Positions 25,771 to 33,973 of a DNA stretch of 64,000 nt are shown here, one piece after another (within the stretch, counting starts at the first letter, position 1; the number at the start of each line of letters is the position of its first letter). Origin of the DNA: Novosphingobium sp. NDB2Meth1 (GTDB lineage Bacteria > Pseudomonadota > Alphaproteobacteria > Sphingomonadales > Sphingomonadaceae). The notes beneath the pieces are model-generated. The model searched no databases and was not told the origin of the DNA. It was given only the letters and a program-made list of their open reading frames with translations. The position numbers were made by a program, and so were the translations under genes. The stretch lies in NCBI RefSeq assembly GCF_900117425.1, contig NZ_FPEH01000011.1, positions 186,001 through 250,000 of the forward strand, written 5' to 3'.

Positions 25771-28563
25771 TCACCCATGCGCTCCGAAATGGTTCGCAAT
25801 CGCCGCTGAAATGCGCAAATTCAGCGCATGCGCCCGCTCGATGGGATCGATGAAGCGCGTGCGGATCGCGCCGTAGCCTTCGGCGCGGTTGTCCGGGTAG
25901 TCGGTGGGTTCGTTGACCGGGAAGTCCTCGATCTCGGGCTCGACCACCGGATAGGCCCGGCGCAGCTGGGCGAGTGCTTCATCGACCCGCAGCGAGAGCA
26001 GCATCTCGAGCACATCCTCGCGGCTCACGTCGTTGGAGCGCGAGAACGGGGGGACCTGCACGGCACGCAGGAACATGTGCATCAGCAGCGCCAGCCGCAG
26101 CGATTGCAGCAGCGCGATAGTGCGGCGCTGCTCGTCCTGCGAACGGTTGCGTCCGCCATCTAGCCCCTCGCCCTGCGGCACCATGCCGAGCAGGCGGTGG
26201 AGCTTCATCCAGTCGACCCGCAGGCGTGAAGCGAGGCGCCGGAAGACCCCGGCGCGGTCGTCCTTGGTGAGGTATTCGGCCAGCGATAGGCACGGGTCTT
26301 CCAGCGCGGTCTCGGTGCCGCGATAGGGGCGGCTCGCCCAGTAGGCCGAGTTGAACAGCTCGCCGAAGCAGGCCACCGTCTTGATCGAGGCAAGGCCGTT
26401 GGCCGCGCGCAGCAGCCGCACCAGCTGGCGCCCGCGCGCCGAGCGGCCGAGCAGTTCGGCCACCGCTTCGGTCTCCTCGCCCGCCGCGATGCCCGCGCCG
26501 GCGATCACGTTCACCGGATAGCCGATCTGCTGCAGGATCGCATTGTGCGGGATCGCGCGGATCTGCCTGAGGCTCATCGTGCGGTCGCTGGCGATGTCCG
26601 ACTGGCGGCGCGAAACGCGGCTGCCAGTGGTCTTCAGCATGCCGAGCCCGAACGCGGTGACGGCGCGCGCGTAGGTCACGCTTTCCAGCTGCTCGCGTTG
26701 CACGCGGCGGATCGCGCGGTAGAAATCGAGGCTGAGGTCGGTGCGGTCGTAGAACGGATCGGGTTCCGCCTCGCCGCGCAAGGCTTCCTCGGCCTCGATG
26801 ATGCGGGTGAGTGTGGCGAGCGCGAGTTCGTCGCTGCGGAAGAACAGGTAACCGTCGCCGCCCTGGAAGCTCGCCTCGGGCTCCAGCACGATTTCGGCCT
26901 TGGCGAAGCGTCCGCGCGCCCAGCGGCTGAGCGGCCAGGTCAGGCGGTCCTCGAAGCTCGACGGATGCGCGCCGCGGCCCATGCTTTCGCCGTGGGTGTT
27001 GAAAACGAGCGCGGCGACGTCGGTCAGCCCCGCCGCCTTCATGGCTGCGGCAAGCCGGCCCTGCAGGCGCTCGATGGCCAGCGCTGCGGGGATCTGGCCC
27101 ATGAAGCGCCCGGCATCGGAAAAACCTGTCTGGATCGAGAGCCGCCCGCGCAGGCGCACGTAGTCGCGGTAGGACTCCTCGGCCAGCAGCGCTTCGAGGA
27201 AGCGTCCGCCGTGCTCCAGCGCCGCCTCGGTCTCGAACAGCGGCGAGACATCGACCTTGCCTTCGATCCCCAGCAGCCGTGCGAAATAGAGCGCGGCCAG
27301 CACCGTCTGCGGCTGTTCGCATTCGGCGATCAGCATGCGGATCGGCGCATCGGCGTCCACGTGGTGGAGGATCTGCGCCATCACGAGGAACTGGCGCATC
27401 GCAGTCGAGGTCTCGATGGCCAGCGCGGCGAAATTGGCGCGCAGCGGCTTCACTTCGGCGAGCAGTTCGCGCAGCTTCGACAGCGCGCTCTTGCTGGCGA
27501 GGTCCAGCGTGCCATCGGGATCGATACGCCGCCTGAGCGCGTTCAGAAGCTGCGAGGCATTCACGCGGAAGTGGATCCAGCCCATGCCGAGCCCGTCCGC
27601 GCGCATCGCGCCCGCCAGCACCGCGAGCGCGATGGCCGCATCGCCGTCTGCCGCCTTGGCTTCGGCCTCCAGCGCGGCAATGATCAGGGCGAGCGAAAGC
27701 AGCTTGTCCGGATGCTCCGCCGTCAGCGCATTGGCCGCCGCCGCCAGCGCTTCCGGTTCGGCACCGAGGCCGGTGAACAGCGCGGCCATCTCCGCTGCAT
27801 GGGCTGCAGCGCCGTTGAGCGTGGCAAGCAGCGTGTGATCCGGCACCACCGCCGCCAGCTGCGCGGCATAGCCTTCGAGCCGCCGTGCCTTTTCCTGCAG
27901 GCGATAGGCGACCGACGTCGACCACGAGATGTCGGTACGCCCGTCCATGTCATAGCCGACCCAGCTGGCGAAGCGGAACGGCAGCGGGCGGAAATCGAGC
28001 CAGCGCCCCGGCCAGCGCGCGCGGGCGTGCCGCAGCAGCGCGGCATTGATCCGGTCACGCGCTGCGCCGCCGCGTTCGATGGCCGCAAGTGCCTCGGCAT
28101 GTTCGTAGTCGAGCGTCACCTTGGGACCGGTGCCGGGGACCTGGCAGACGGTCGCCGCCATCGGATCCTCGGCCAGCGCGGCTTCGGCGACGGCATCGGA
28201 TTCGGCGGGGCTCAGCAGGAAGGTCGGGTGGGCGGTGAACACGGCGTGGAGCAGCGGCCGCTCCCAGCGCTTGCGGAACTCGGAGAAGCCGTCTTCCTCG
28301 TTGAGCAGCGCGGACAGGCGGGCGAGGTTCTCGGCCGGATCGGTCGGCGCGATCAGCCCCCGCAGCTTGGCGGCGCGTGCCTGCAGACCTTCGCATTCGA
28401 GCGCCGCGACGAGGCTTTCCATCGCCGCAAGATCAAGCGCACCGCTTTCAAGCCGCCGGGAAAGATCATGGCTCAACTGGAACACCGGGTTGAACAGCGG
28501 GGTTTCCGCCGTCCGCGCGTGGAGTTCCTGCAGACGATTCCTCAGCGTATCGACCGTATCCAT
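25771..28563 (-). CDS. Divergent phosphoenolpyruvate carboxylase homologue
   Basis: A 930-residue protein of the usual PEP carboxylase length and order of motifs, but with altered active-site sequences. The His loop is kept as 'FTAHPTF' (110-115; family TAHPTE). The loop that reads GYSDSxKD in the family is 'GFSDAGRFMG' (482-489 for SDAGRFMG). FHGRGGxxGRGG is 'NTHGESMGRGAH' (from N522), so the first Arg is missing. 'TGSRVSRR' (GSR at 647-649) and 'IRAIPH' retain two substrate-binding Arg positions. The C-terminal QNTG/RNTG signature is replaced by 'ANHFGAHG'. GGAGGAG eight bases before the ATG fixes the start. Whether it still makes oxaloacetate is uncertain. It is followed upstream on the same strand by eda. 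Confidence 0.8.
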   Translation of the reverse strand: MDTVDTLRNRLQELHARTAETPLFNPVFQLSHDLSRRLESGALDLAAMESLVAALECEGLQARAAKLRGLIAPTDPAENLARLSALLNEEDGFSEFRKRWERPLLHAVFTAHPTFLLSPAESDAVAEAALAEDPMAATVCQVPGTGPKVTLDYEHAEALAAIERGGAARDRINAALLRHARARWPGRWLDFRPLPFRFASWVGYDMDGRTDISWSTSVAYRLQEKARRLEGYAAQLAAVVPDHTLLATLNGAAAHAAEMAALFTGLGAEPEALAAAANALTAEHPDKLLSLALIIAALEAEAKAADGDAAIALAVLAGAMRADGLGMGWIHFRVNASQLLNALRRRIDPDGTLDLASKSALSKLRELLAEVKPLRANFAALAIETSTAMRQFLVMAQILHHVDADAPIRMLIAECEQPQTVLAALYFARLLGIEGKVDVSPLFETEAALEHGGRFLEALLAEESYRDYVRLRGRLSIQTGFSDAGRFMGQIPAALAIERLQGRLAAAMKAAGLTDVAALVFNTHGESMGRGAHPSSFEDRLTWPLSRWARGRFAKAEIVLEPEASFQGGDGYLFFRSDELALATLTRIIEAEEALRGEAEPDPFYDRTDLSLDFYRAIRRVQREQLESVTYARAVTAFGLGMLKTTGSRVSRRQSDIASDRTMSLRQIRAIPHNAILQQIGYPVNVIAGAGIAAGEETEAVAELLGRSARGRQLVRLLRAANGLASIKTVACFGELFNSAYWASRPYRGTETALEDPCLSLAEYLTKDDRAGVFRRLASRLRVDWMKLHRLLGMVPQGEGLDGGRNRSQDEQRRTIALLQSLRLALLMHMFLRAVQVPPFSRSNDVSREDVLEMLLSLRVDEALAQLRRAYPVVEPEIEDFPVNEPTDYPDNRAEGYGAIRTRFIDPIERAHALNLRISAAIANHFGAHG

Positions 28564-28629
28564 GCGCGCCGCTCCTCCAGCCAAAGTGGTTGGTCCCGCA
28601 GGCAGGTTCGCCCGCGAGCCGCGTGCCGG

Positions 28630-29256
28630 TTACAGTCCCGGCGTGTCTGACAGCGCTGCCGCCGCGCGCGCTGCCGCCTCGATTGCGGTGACATCGGGCG
28701 CACCTTTGCCCACCACCCAGGAGCCGCCGACGCAAAGCACCGGGCCGAAGCCCAGCCATTCCGGCGCAGATTCCAGCGTGATCCCCCCCGTCGGGCAAAA
28801 CTGGCACTGATGGAACGGTGCGGCAAGCGCCTTGAGCGCGGGGAGACCGCCCGAGGTAACCGCCGGGAAGAACTTGAAATGCGTGAGGCCGAGATCGAGC
28901 CCACGCATGATGTCGCCCGCATTGGCGACACCGGGAAGGTAGGGAATGCCGGATGAGACTGCCGCCGCGCCGAGCCGTTCGGTGAGGCCGGGCGAGACGA
29001 TGAATTCGGCGCCCGCATCGATCGAGGCCTTGAGCGTGGCGGGATCAGTCACCGTCCCCGCGCCGACAATCGCGCCTTCGACCGAACGCATCGCGCGGAT
29101 CACGTCGAGCGCGACCGGAGTGCGCAGCGTGACTTCGAGCACACGCAGGCCGCCCGCCACCAGCGCGCGTGCCACAGGCACGGCATGCGCCACGTCCTCG
29201 ATCACCAGCACCGGAATGACCGGGGCCGTGCGCATGATGGTTTCGATAGGCTTCAT
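28630..29256 (-). CDS. eda: 2-keto-3-deoxy-6-phosphogluconate aldolase
   Basis: A 208-residue class I aldolase of the Entner-Doudoroff pathway, splitting KDPG to pyruvate and glyceraldehyde 3-phosphate. Motifs: '[26 protein letters not shown]', 'VLEVTLRT' with the catalytic Glu, 'VGAGTV', 'FIVSPG', 'THFKFFPA' with the Schiff-base Lys, and 'CPTGGI'. It is upstream of and co-directional with the PEP carboxylase-like gene (66 bp). edd and other pathway genes are not in the window. Confidence 0.95.
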   Translation of the reverse strand: MKPIETIMRTAPVIPVLVIEDVAHAVPVARALVAGGLRVLEVTLRTPVALDVIRAMRSVEGAIVGAGTVTDPATLKASIDAGAEFIVSPGLTERLGAAAVSSGIPYLPGVANAGDIMRGLDLGLTHFKFFPAVTSGGLPALKALAAPFHQCQFCPTGGITLESAPEWLGFGPVLCVGGSWVVGKGAPDVTAIEAAARAAAALSDTPGL

Positions 29257-29390
29257 GGGAACTCGCTGGGGCTGTTTGATACGCGCCCTGACCTAACGCG
29301 CAGGGGCGCGGCATGCAGCCTGCAAATGGTTGGGTGCATAGCTATTCTTGGGTTTGCGCTGGTCCGGGATGTCCACGGCCCTGCCTCTGC

Positions 29391-29468
29391 CCCGCTCATG
29401 CTGAGCTTGTCGAAGCATCCCGCACAGCGGTTGCGCCAGCACCCTTCGACAAGCTCAGGGTGAGCGGG
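29391..29468. repeat. Inverted-repeat element of the sphingomonad REP type
   Basis: Two 25-base arms (29391-29415 and 29444-29468) are inverted copies with 23 of 25 matches, separated by 28 bases. The arm core CTGAGCTTGTCGAAG / CTTCGACAAGCTCAG is the familiar palindrome found between genes in sphingomonads. It lies between eda and hemN, both leftward, so it may end the hemN transcript or simply be a mobile repeat. Confidence 0.8.
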
Positions 29469-29500
29469 AGCGGCAAATGGTTAAGGCGCAGGACGCCGCC

Positions 29501-30844
29501 TCAAATTGCCGAACTGAAGCTGCGCTCCTCGGTACGATAGGCATCGAACACCGATGCAATCGCCCGCGCATAGGGCGCGGCGCCTGCTTCCAGCCGTAGC
29601 CAGCCGCGTTCGAGCGAAACAAGGCCGACGGCGGCGAAGGGCTCAAGGCGGGGCCGTGCGGCGTTCAGCAAGTCGCTGTCGATCTTCGCGGCGCCTTTGC
29701 AGAGCAGCGCCTCGATCAACGCGGCGCGGCGTTCGTTCTCGGGGCCGGTCTCGATGCCGCGACGCCCGGCAAGCTGGTCCGCGCCGATCAGCATGCGGTA
29801 GCGGCCCGGGTTCTTCTCGTTCTGCACCATCAGGCCGGGCAGCTCGCTGATGGCAGAGGCGCCGAGGCCGATCAGGGTGGAGGCCGGGTCTTCGGTAAAG
29901 CCCTGGAAATTGCGCCGCAGCGTGCCGCTGAGCGCCGCGCGGGCCAGCGGATCGCCGGGCAGTGCGAAGTGATCGAAGCCCACCGCGTGATAGCCCGCAT
30001 CGATCAGCTGCCGCGCGCCCATCGCCGCCATCCGGAAACGCCCGCGCTGGTCGGGCAGGTCCGAGCCATCGATCCGGCGCTGGCGCGGGATCATGTGCGG
30101 CACGTGGGCATAGCCGAACAGCGCGATGCGATTGGGGCCCATCGCGACGCTCTGCGCGAGAGTTTCGGCGAGCACCGCATCGTTCTGGTGCGGCAAGCCG
30201 TACATGAGGTCGAAGTTGATCGAGCCGACACCCGCGGCGCGCAGCCCGGAAACGGCCGTTTCGATCATCTCGATCGGCTGCACACGGCCGATGGCGGCCT
30301 GCACTGCGGGGTTCAGCGTCTGCACGCCGAGGCTGACGCGGGTGACGCCGATGCCGCGGATCGCGGTGAGCCAATCGCGCGTGAGGGTACGCGGATCGAG
30401 CTCGACCGAAAGCGCCGGACGCACGAAGCGGAATGCGAGCACGAGCGCGTCGATCAGGCGGACGAACTCGGTGGGCGGAACGGCATTGGGGCTGCCGCCG
30501 CCGAAGGCGATGTGCTCGATATGGACGGACGGGTCGAGCATGTCCGCCACCAGCGCGATCTCGCGGTGGAGGGCTTCGAGGTAGGCGGTCAGGCGGTGGC
30601 GCTTGTTGGCGGCGCCGGTGTTGCAGCCGCAGTACCAGCAGATTTCCTCGCAATAGGGAATGTGCAGATAGATCGAGACCGGGCCGGTCAGGCTCGTCAG
30701 CGAAATGCGCTGGCGCAGCTCGAAGCTTTCCTCGACGAACTCTGCCGCGGTCGGATAGCTGGTATAGCGCGGCACCGGCCGGGCGAGCAGCTCCGGGTAG
30801 TAGGTCCAGTCGGCAAATTGCTCAGGTGTGGATGGCCCGTTCAT
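29501..30844 (-). CDS. hemN: Oxygen-independent coproporphyrinogen III oxidase
   Basis: A 447-residue radical SAM enzyme that converts coproporphyrinogen III to protoporphyrinogen IX without O2. The N-terminal 'PVPRYTSYPTA' is HemN-specific. The cluster motif is C65-x3-C69-x2-C72 within YCEEICWYCGC, with C74 following, as in true HemN and unlike HemW. 'AFGGGSPN' and 'SVELDPRTLT' continue the SAM barrel. It is the last gene of the cco operon here, its ATG overlapping the preceding stop as ATGA. Fnr control through the ccoN promoter is inferred. Confidence 0.95.
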   Translation of the reverse strand: MNGPSTPEQFADWTYYPELLARPVPRYTSYPTAAEFVEESFELRQRISLTSLTGPVSIYLHIPYCEEICWYCGCNTGAANKRHRLTAYLEALHREIALVADMLDPSVHIEHIAFGGGSPNAVPPTEFVRLIDALVLAFRFVRPALSVELDPRTLTRDWLTAIRGIGVTRVSLGVQTLNPAVQAAIGRVQPIEMIETAVSGLRAAGVGSINFDLMYGLPHQNDAVLAETLAQSVAMGPNRIALFGYAHVPHMIPRQRRIDGSDLPDQRGRFRMAAMGARQLIDAGYHAVGFDHFALPGDPLARAALSGTLRRNFQGFTEDPASTLIGLGASAISELPGLMVQNEKNPGRYRMLIGADQLAGRRGIETGPENERRAALIEALLCKGAAKIDSDLLNAARPRLEPFAAVGLVSLERGWLRLEAGAAPYARAIASVFDAYRTEERSFSSAI

Positions 30845-31080
30845 TGCCCGGAGTCCTCTTCGTCATCGGTATCACCAAAGCAGGTGCCACCGGCGTGACG
30901 CTTGCGCATTGCGCTATGGCAAATCTTGCAACACTGCTTGTCTGTCTCGTTGTTTTTTGTCGGCAGCGGAATGGGCGCCCCACCTCCGCACAGCGCGATC
31001 ATTCTGGGATGCGCAGCCTGCGCCGGAATCGCCAGCTGGAGCACCGCGAGAGCGCTGAGCAGGGCGAAGGCGCGCCTCAC
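30841..31080 (-). CDS. Small Cys-rich exported protein between ccoS and hemN
   Basis: A 79-residue protein with a signal peptide (MRRAFALLSALAVLQLAIPAQA-A) and a mature chain of about 57 residues with five cysteines: one in 'MIALCGG', then 'DKQCCKICHS' and 'GGTCFGD', ending in an acidic tail. CKICH formally matches the c-type haem motif CxxCH, but the chain is too short for a normal cytochrome; metal binding or disulfides are as likely. It starts at GTG overlapping the ccoS stop (GTGA), and its own stop overlaps the hemN start. This double coupling in the cbb3 operon suggests a role in cofactor supply or assembly. The function is not known to me. Confidence 0.7.
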   Translation of the reverse strand: MRRAFALLSALAVLQLAIPAQAAHPRMIALCGGGAPIPLPTKNNETDKQCCKICHSAMRKRHAGGTCFGDTDDEEDSGQ

Positions 31081-31226
31081 AGCGGCTGGTCCTCGTCGAT
31101 CAGGATGCGCGCGGCGGCGCCATCGAGATCGGCGAACTGCCCACCCCTGAGCGCCCAGAAAAAAGCAACCAGACCAAGGAGGCCCATGCCGAGCGCGATG
31201 GGAATGAGGATGAGGATCGAGGTCAT
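31077..31226 (-). CDS. ccoS: cbb3-type oxidase assembly protein CcoS
   Basis: A 49-residue single-TM protein: N-terminal membrane helix (residues 3-25, ILILIPIALGMGLLGLVAFF), then 'WALRGGQFADLDGAAARIL', the CcoS signature. CcoS is needed for cofactor incorporation into the cbb3 oxidase. Its ATG overlaps the ccoI stop (ATGA), and its stop overlaps the start of the small Cys-rich gene. Confidence 0.92.
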   Translation of the reverse strand: MTSILILIPIALGMGLLGLVAFFWALRGGQFADLDGAAARILIDEDQPL

Positions 31227-33340
31227 CTCGCGGCTCCCGTCAGCCTGAGCGAATTGGCGACGACGATCAGCGAGGACGTCGCCATGGCAATAGCGGCCAT
31301 CAGCGGCGTGACGAGGCCCGCCATCGCCAGCGGCACCGCGAAAGCGTTGTAGAGGATCGCGGCGGCGAAGTTTTCGCGCACCACGCGCATCGTCCGCCGA
31401 CTGGCGCGCACCGCGCGTGGCAGGGCGAGGAGCGAATCGCCTGTGAAGACGAAGTCCGCAGCCTGTCGGCCCACGTCGCTTGCACTGCCGGGGGCGATGG
31501 AAGCGTCGGCGGCGGCAAGCGCCGGGCCATCGTTGATGCCGTCGCCCACCATCAGCACGCACTTGCCGGCGCGCTGGAGGCGCTGGATCGCATCGAGCTT
31601 GTCCGCCGGGAGCGCGGCGGCCTGGCCGGTGAGGCCGGTCTCGCGCGCGATGACCATGACGGCGGCGGCATTGTCGCCCGAGAGGATCGAGGCCTGGATG
31701 CCCAGCCCTGCGAGATCGGCGAGCGCAGTCTTTGCGCCCGGCCGCAGGCGGTCGGCAAAGCCGATCAGGCGGACCGGTCCGGCGCCGATGGCCAGCGCGG
31801 CGGACGTGCCCACCGATTGCGCGGGACGGCCGAGCGACACCGCAAGGCCCCTCCACATGGCGCTGACGCCGCGCCCCGAGGTTTCCTGCACCTGCTCGAT
31901 GGTCGCCGCACGCACGTCGCGGGCTGCAAGCGCGAGCGCAAGCGCCTGCGAGAGCGGATGGCGGCTGTGGCTGGCGAGCGCGAGCGCGACAGACGCCTCT
32001 TCCTCCGACAGGGCATCGAGAACGGCAGCGTCGGGCACCGGACGGCCCATGGTCAGCGTGCCGGTCTTGTCGAGCAGCACGCGGTCAACCTTGGCAAGGC
32101 GCTCGATGGCGCTGCCGTCCTTGACCATGACGCCCTGTTTCAGCAGTGCACCCGCCGCGACGACTTGCGCCACAGGCACAGCAAGGCCCAGCGCGCAAGG
32201 GCAGGTGATGATCAGCACTGCGATGCCGACCACGAGCGCCTGGTGGAAGCTGGCCCCGGCAATCAGCCAGCCGGCGAAGCTCAGCGCCGCAAGCGTGTGG
32301 ACGGCGGGGGCGTAGAGCCGCGAGGCGCGGTCGGCGATGCGCACGAAAGCGCTCTTGGCCTGCCCCGCCGCTTCCATCGCCTGCGCAATTTCGGCAAGCG
32401 CGGTGCCCTGCCCGGCTGCGGTTACGATCACATCGACAGGCGCATCGAGGTTGAGCATGCCTGCCAGCACGCGCTGACCCGGGCCCGCGGGCACCGGTGC
32501 GCTCTCGCCCGTCAGCAGCGACTGGTCGAAGCGGCCCGTACCGCTGGCAATCTCGCCGTCTGCCGCGAGCCGTTCGCCCGCCGCGACACGCATCAGTATG
32601 CCGGGGACAAGCGCGGCCGCCGCTGTCCAGCGCAGTTGGCCGTCAGCGCCTATGATCATCGCCCCGCTGGCGGCCTGCCGCAGCAGCGCGGCCACCCCTG
32701 CCCTCGCCCGGTCGCGCATCATCGCATCGAGCGCGCGGCCCGCGAGGAGGAACAGGAGCAGCATCAGGGTGCCGTCGAACCAGGCTTCCTTGCCGCCGGT
32801 CAGCGTCTCGTAACAGGAGAGGCCGGTCGCGAGCGTGACGCCGATGGAAATCGGAACGTCCATATTGGTGCGCCCGCGCTTCAGCGCTGCCCATGCCGAG
32901 CGGAAAAACGGCTGCCCCGCGTAGAGGATCGCCGGCACGCCGATCAGCGCCGAAAGCCAGTGGAACAGATCGCGCGTGCTGCCGTCCGCGCCCGACCAGA
33001 CGCTGACCGAAAGCAGCATCACGTTCATGCAGGCAAAGCCGGCTACCGCCAGAGGCGCAAGGAGTTCGCGCGTGGCCGAAGGCGGCTCCAACACATCCTC
33101 GCGCGGCTCGGCGGCAAAGCCCGCACCCGCCAGCGCAGCGACCAACGTGGGGATCTCGACCGCATCGGTGTGATCGACCGCGATGGTCCGTGCGGTGAGG
33201 TTCGCGCGGGCCGATGCCACGCCGGGGACCGCCACGAGCGCGCGCTCGACTTTGCCCATGCAGCCCGCGCAGTGCATGCCGGGCACCGCCAGCACGCTGC
33301 GGCTGATGGCGGGGGCGAGGCGCGGGGATGCCGCGTTCAC
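31223..33340 (-). CDS. ccoI: Copper-exporting P-type ATPase CcoI
   Basis: A 705-residue P1B-type ATPase that supplies copper for the cbb3 oxidase. It has an N-terminal heavy-metal domain with GMHCAGC (about residues 20-26), then membrane helices with the CPC motif (ITCPCALGLA), the phosphorylation site DKTGTLTMG and the hinge GDGINDGPAL. About eight TM segments are visible. It lies between fixH and ccoS, overlapping both by 4 bp, in the FixGHIS order. A general CopA role is less likely given the context. Confidence 0.94.
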   Translation of the reverse strand: MNAASPRLAPAISRSVLAVPGMHCAGCMGKVERALVAVPGVASARANLTARTIAVDHTDAVEIPTLVAALAGAGFAAEPREDVLEPPSATRELLAPLAVAGFACMNVMLLSVSVWSGADGSTRDLFHWLSALIGVPAILYAGQPFFRSAWAALKRGRTNMDVPISIGVTLATGLSCYETLTGGKEAWFDGTLMLLLFLLAGRALDAMMRDRARAGVAALLRQAASGAMIIGADGQLRWTAAAALVPGILMRVAAGERLAADGEIASGTGRFDQSLLTGESAPVPAGPGQRVLAGMLNLDAPVDVIVTAAGQGTALAEIAQAMEAAGQAKSAFVRIADRASRLYAPAVHTLAALSFAGWLIAGASFHQALVVGIAVLIITCPCALGLAVPVAQVVAAGALLKQGVMVKDGSAIERLAKVDRVLLDKTGTLTMGRPVPDAAVLDALSEEEASVALALASHSRHPLSQALALALAARDVRAATIEQVQETSGRGVSAMWRGLAVSLGRPAQSVGTSAALAIGAGPVRLIGFADRLRPGAKTALADLAGLGIQASILSGDNAAAVMVIARETGLTGQAAALPADKLDAIQRLQRAGKCVLMVGDGINDGPALAAADASIAPGSASDVGRQAADFVFTGDSLLALPRAVRASRRTMRVVRENFAAAILYNAFAVPLAMAGLVTPLMAAIAMATSSLIVVANSLRLTGAAR

Positions 33341-33816
33341 AGCGCATCATCCTCGGCATGCCATAGGTGCCCCATAGCGCGGGCCTCGATGCCGACATGC
33401 CAACGGCCAGCAGGAAGCGCGGCTTCATAGACACCGGGCGCGACTTCGCGCGGGGTCATCACGACCGGGGCTTTGGCGCCAAGCGGATGGTCTGCCTGCG
33501 CGCGCACAGCGGCGCCGCTCAGCAGACGGCCACTTGCATCGGCAAGCGTGAAGCGCACCTTTTCTGCCCCTTCGCGCGCAATCGCCAGCTTCCAGCCCAG
33601 CGCCTTGTCTGCCTTGGCCGCGCCGAGCCAATGGTTGAATTCCTGGCTCGCGACATAGGAGTTCTCCACCACCGTGCCGCTGAAGGTAGAGACCGCGAGG
33701 TTCGCAAGCAGCACGTTGACCGCAATCACCACGCCGAAGAAGCCGACCATGACAAGCGCCATATGCCGTCCGGTAAAGGGCCGGGGAGCGCGATGCATTT
33801 TCGATGCCGTGTTCAT
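33337..33816 (-). CDS. fixH: FixH/CcoH family cbb3 assembly protein
   Basis: A 159-residue protein with a single N-terminal TM helix (about residues 20-42, ALVMVGFFGVVIAVNVLLAN) and a periplasmic domain with 'FSGTVVENSYVASQEFN', the FixH signature. GGAG eight bases before the ATG supports the start at MNTASKMHRAP; the open frame further upstream runs through the palindromic repeat and is not coding. Its stop overlaps ccoI. Confidence 0.9.
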   Translation of the reverse strand: MNTASKMHRAPRPFTGRHMALVMVGFFGVVIAVNVLLANLAVSTFSGTVVENSYVASQEFNHWLGAAKADKALGWKLAIAREGAEKVRFTLADASGRLLSGAAVRAQADHPLGAKAPVVMTPREVAPGVYEAALPAGRWHVGIEARAMGHLWHAEDDAL

Positions 33817-33838
33817 GACCCAATCTCCAAATCCAAAG

Positions 33839-33948
33839 CCGTTCGTGTCGAGCCCCTCGTCAAGCTCGGGATGAACTTCGGGTCGAAGACCCGAAGTCGA
33901 GACACCGCACGCCGCGCCCGGTGTCTCGACTTCGCTCGACACGAACGG
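33839..33948. repeat. Nested inverted repeats between ccoG and fixH
   Basis: A 110-base element has perfect 15-base outer arms (CCGTTCGTGTCGAGC at 33839 and its complement ending 33948) and, inside, perfect 16-base arms (CGAAGTCGAGACACCG at 33892-33907 and its complement at 33919-33934) around an 11-base loop. A third hairpin, CTTCGGGTC-GAA-GACCCGAAG, overlaps the inner left arm, so alternative folds exist. It sits inside the cco operon and is probably a REP-like repeat, possibly a processing or attenuation site. Confidence 0.8.
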
Positions 33949-33973
33949 GTGTGGGTGTGGCGGGCGTAGGCCA

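Noticed and set aside
29340..29480. Short peptides such as LSLSKHP encoded in the intergenic repeat
   Set aside because: These come from translating the sphingomonad palindromic repeat and are not genes.
30841..31080. c-type cytochrome called from the CKICH motif
   Set aside because: Only about 57 mature residues, no Met ligand context and cysteines on both sides; a disulfide or metal site is as likely.
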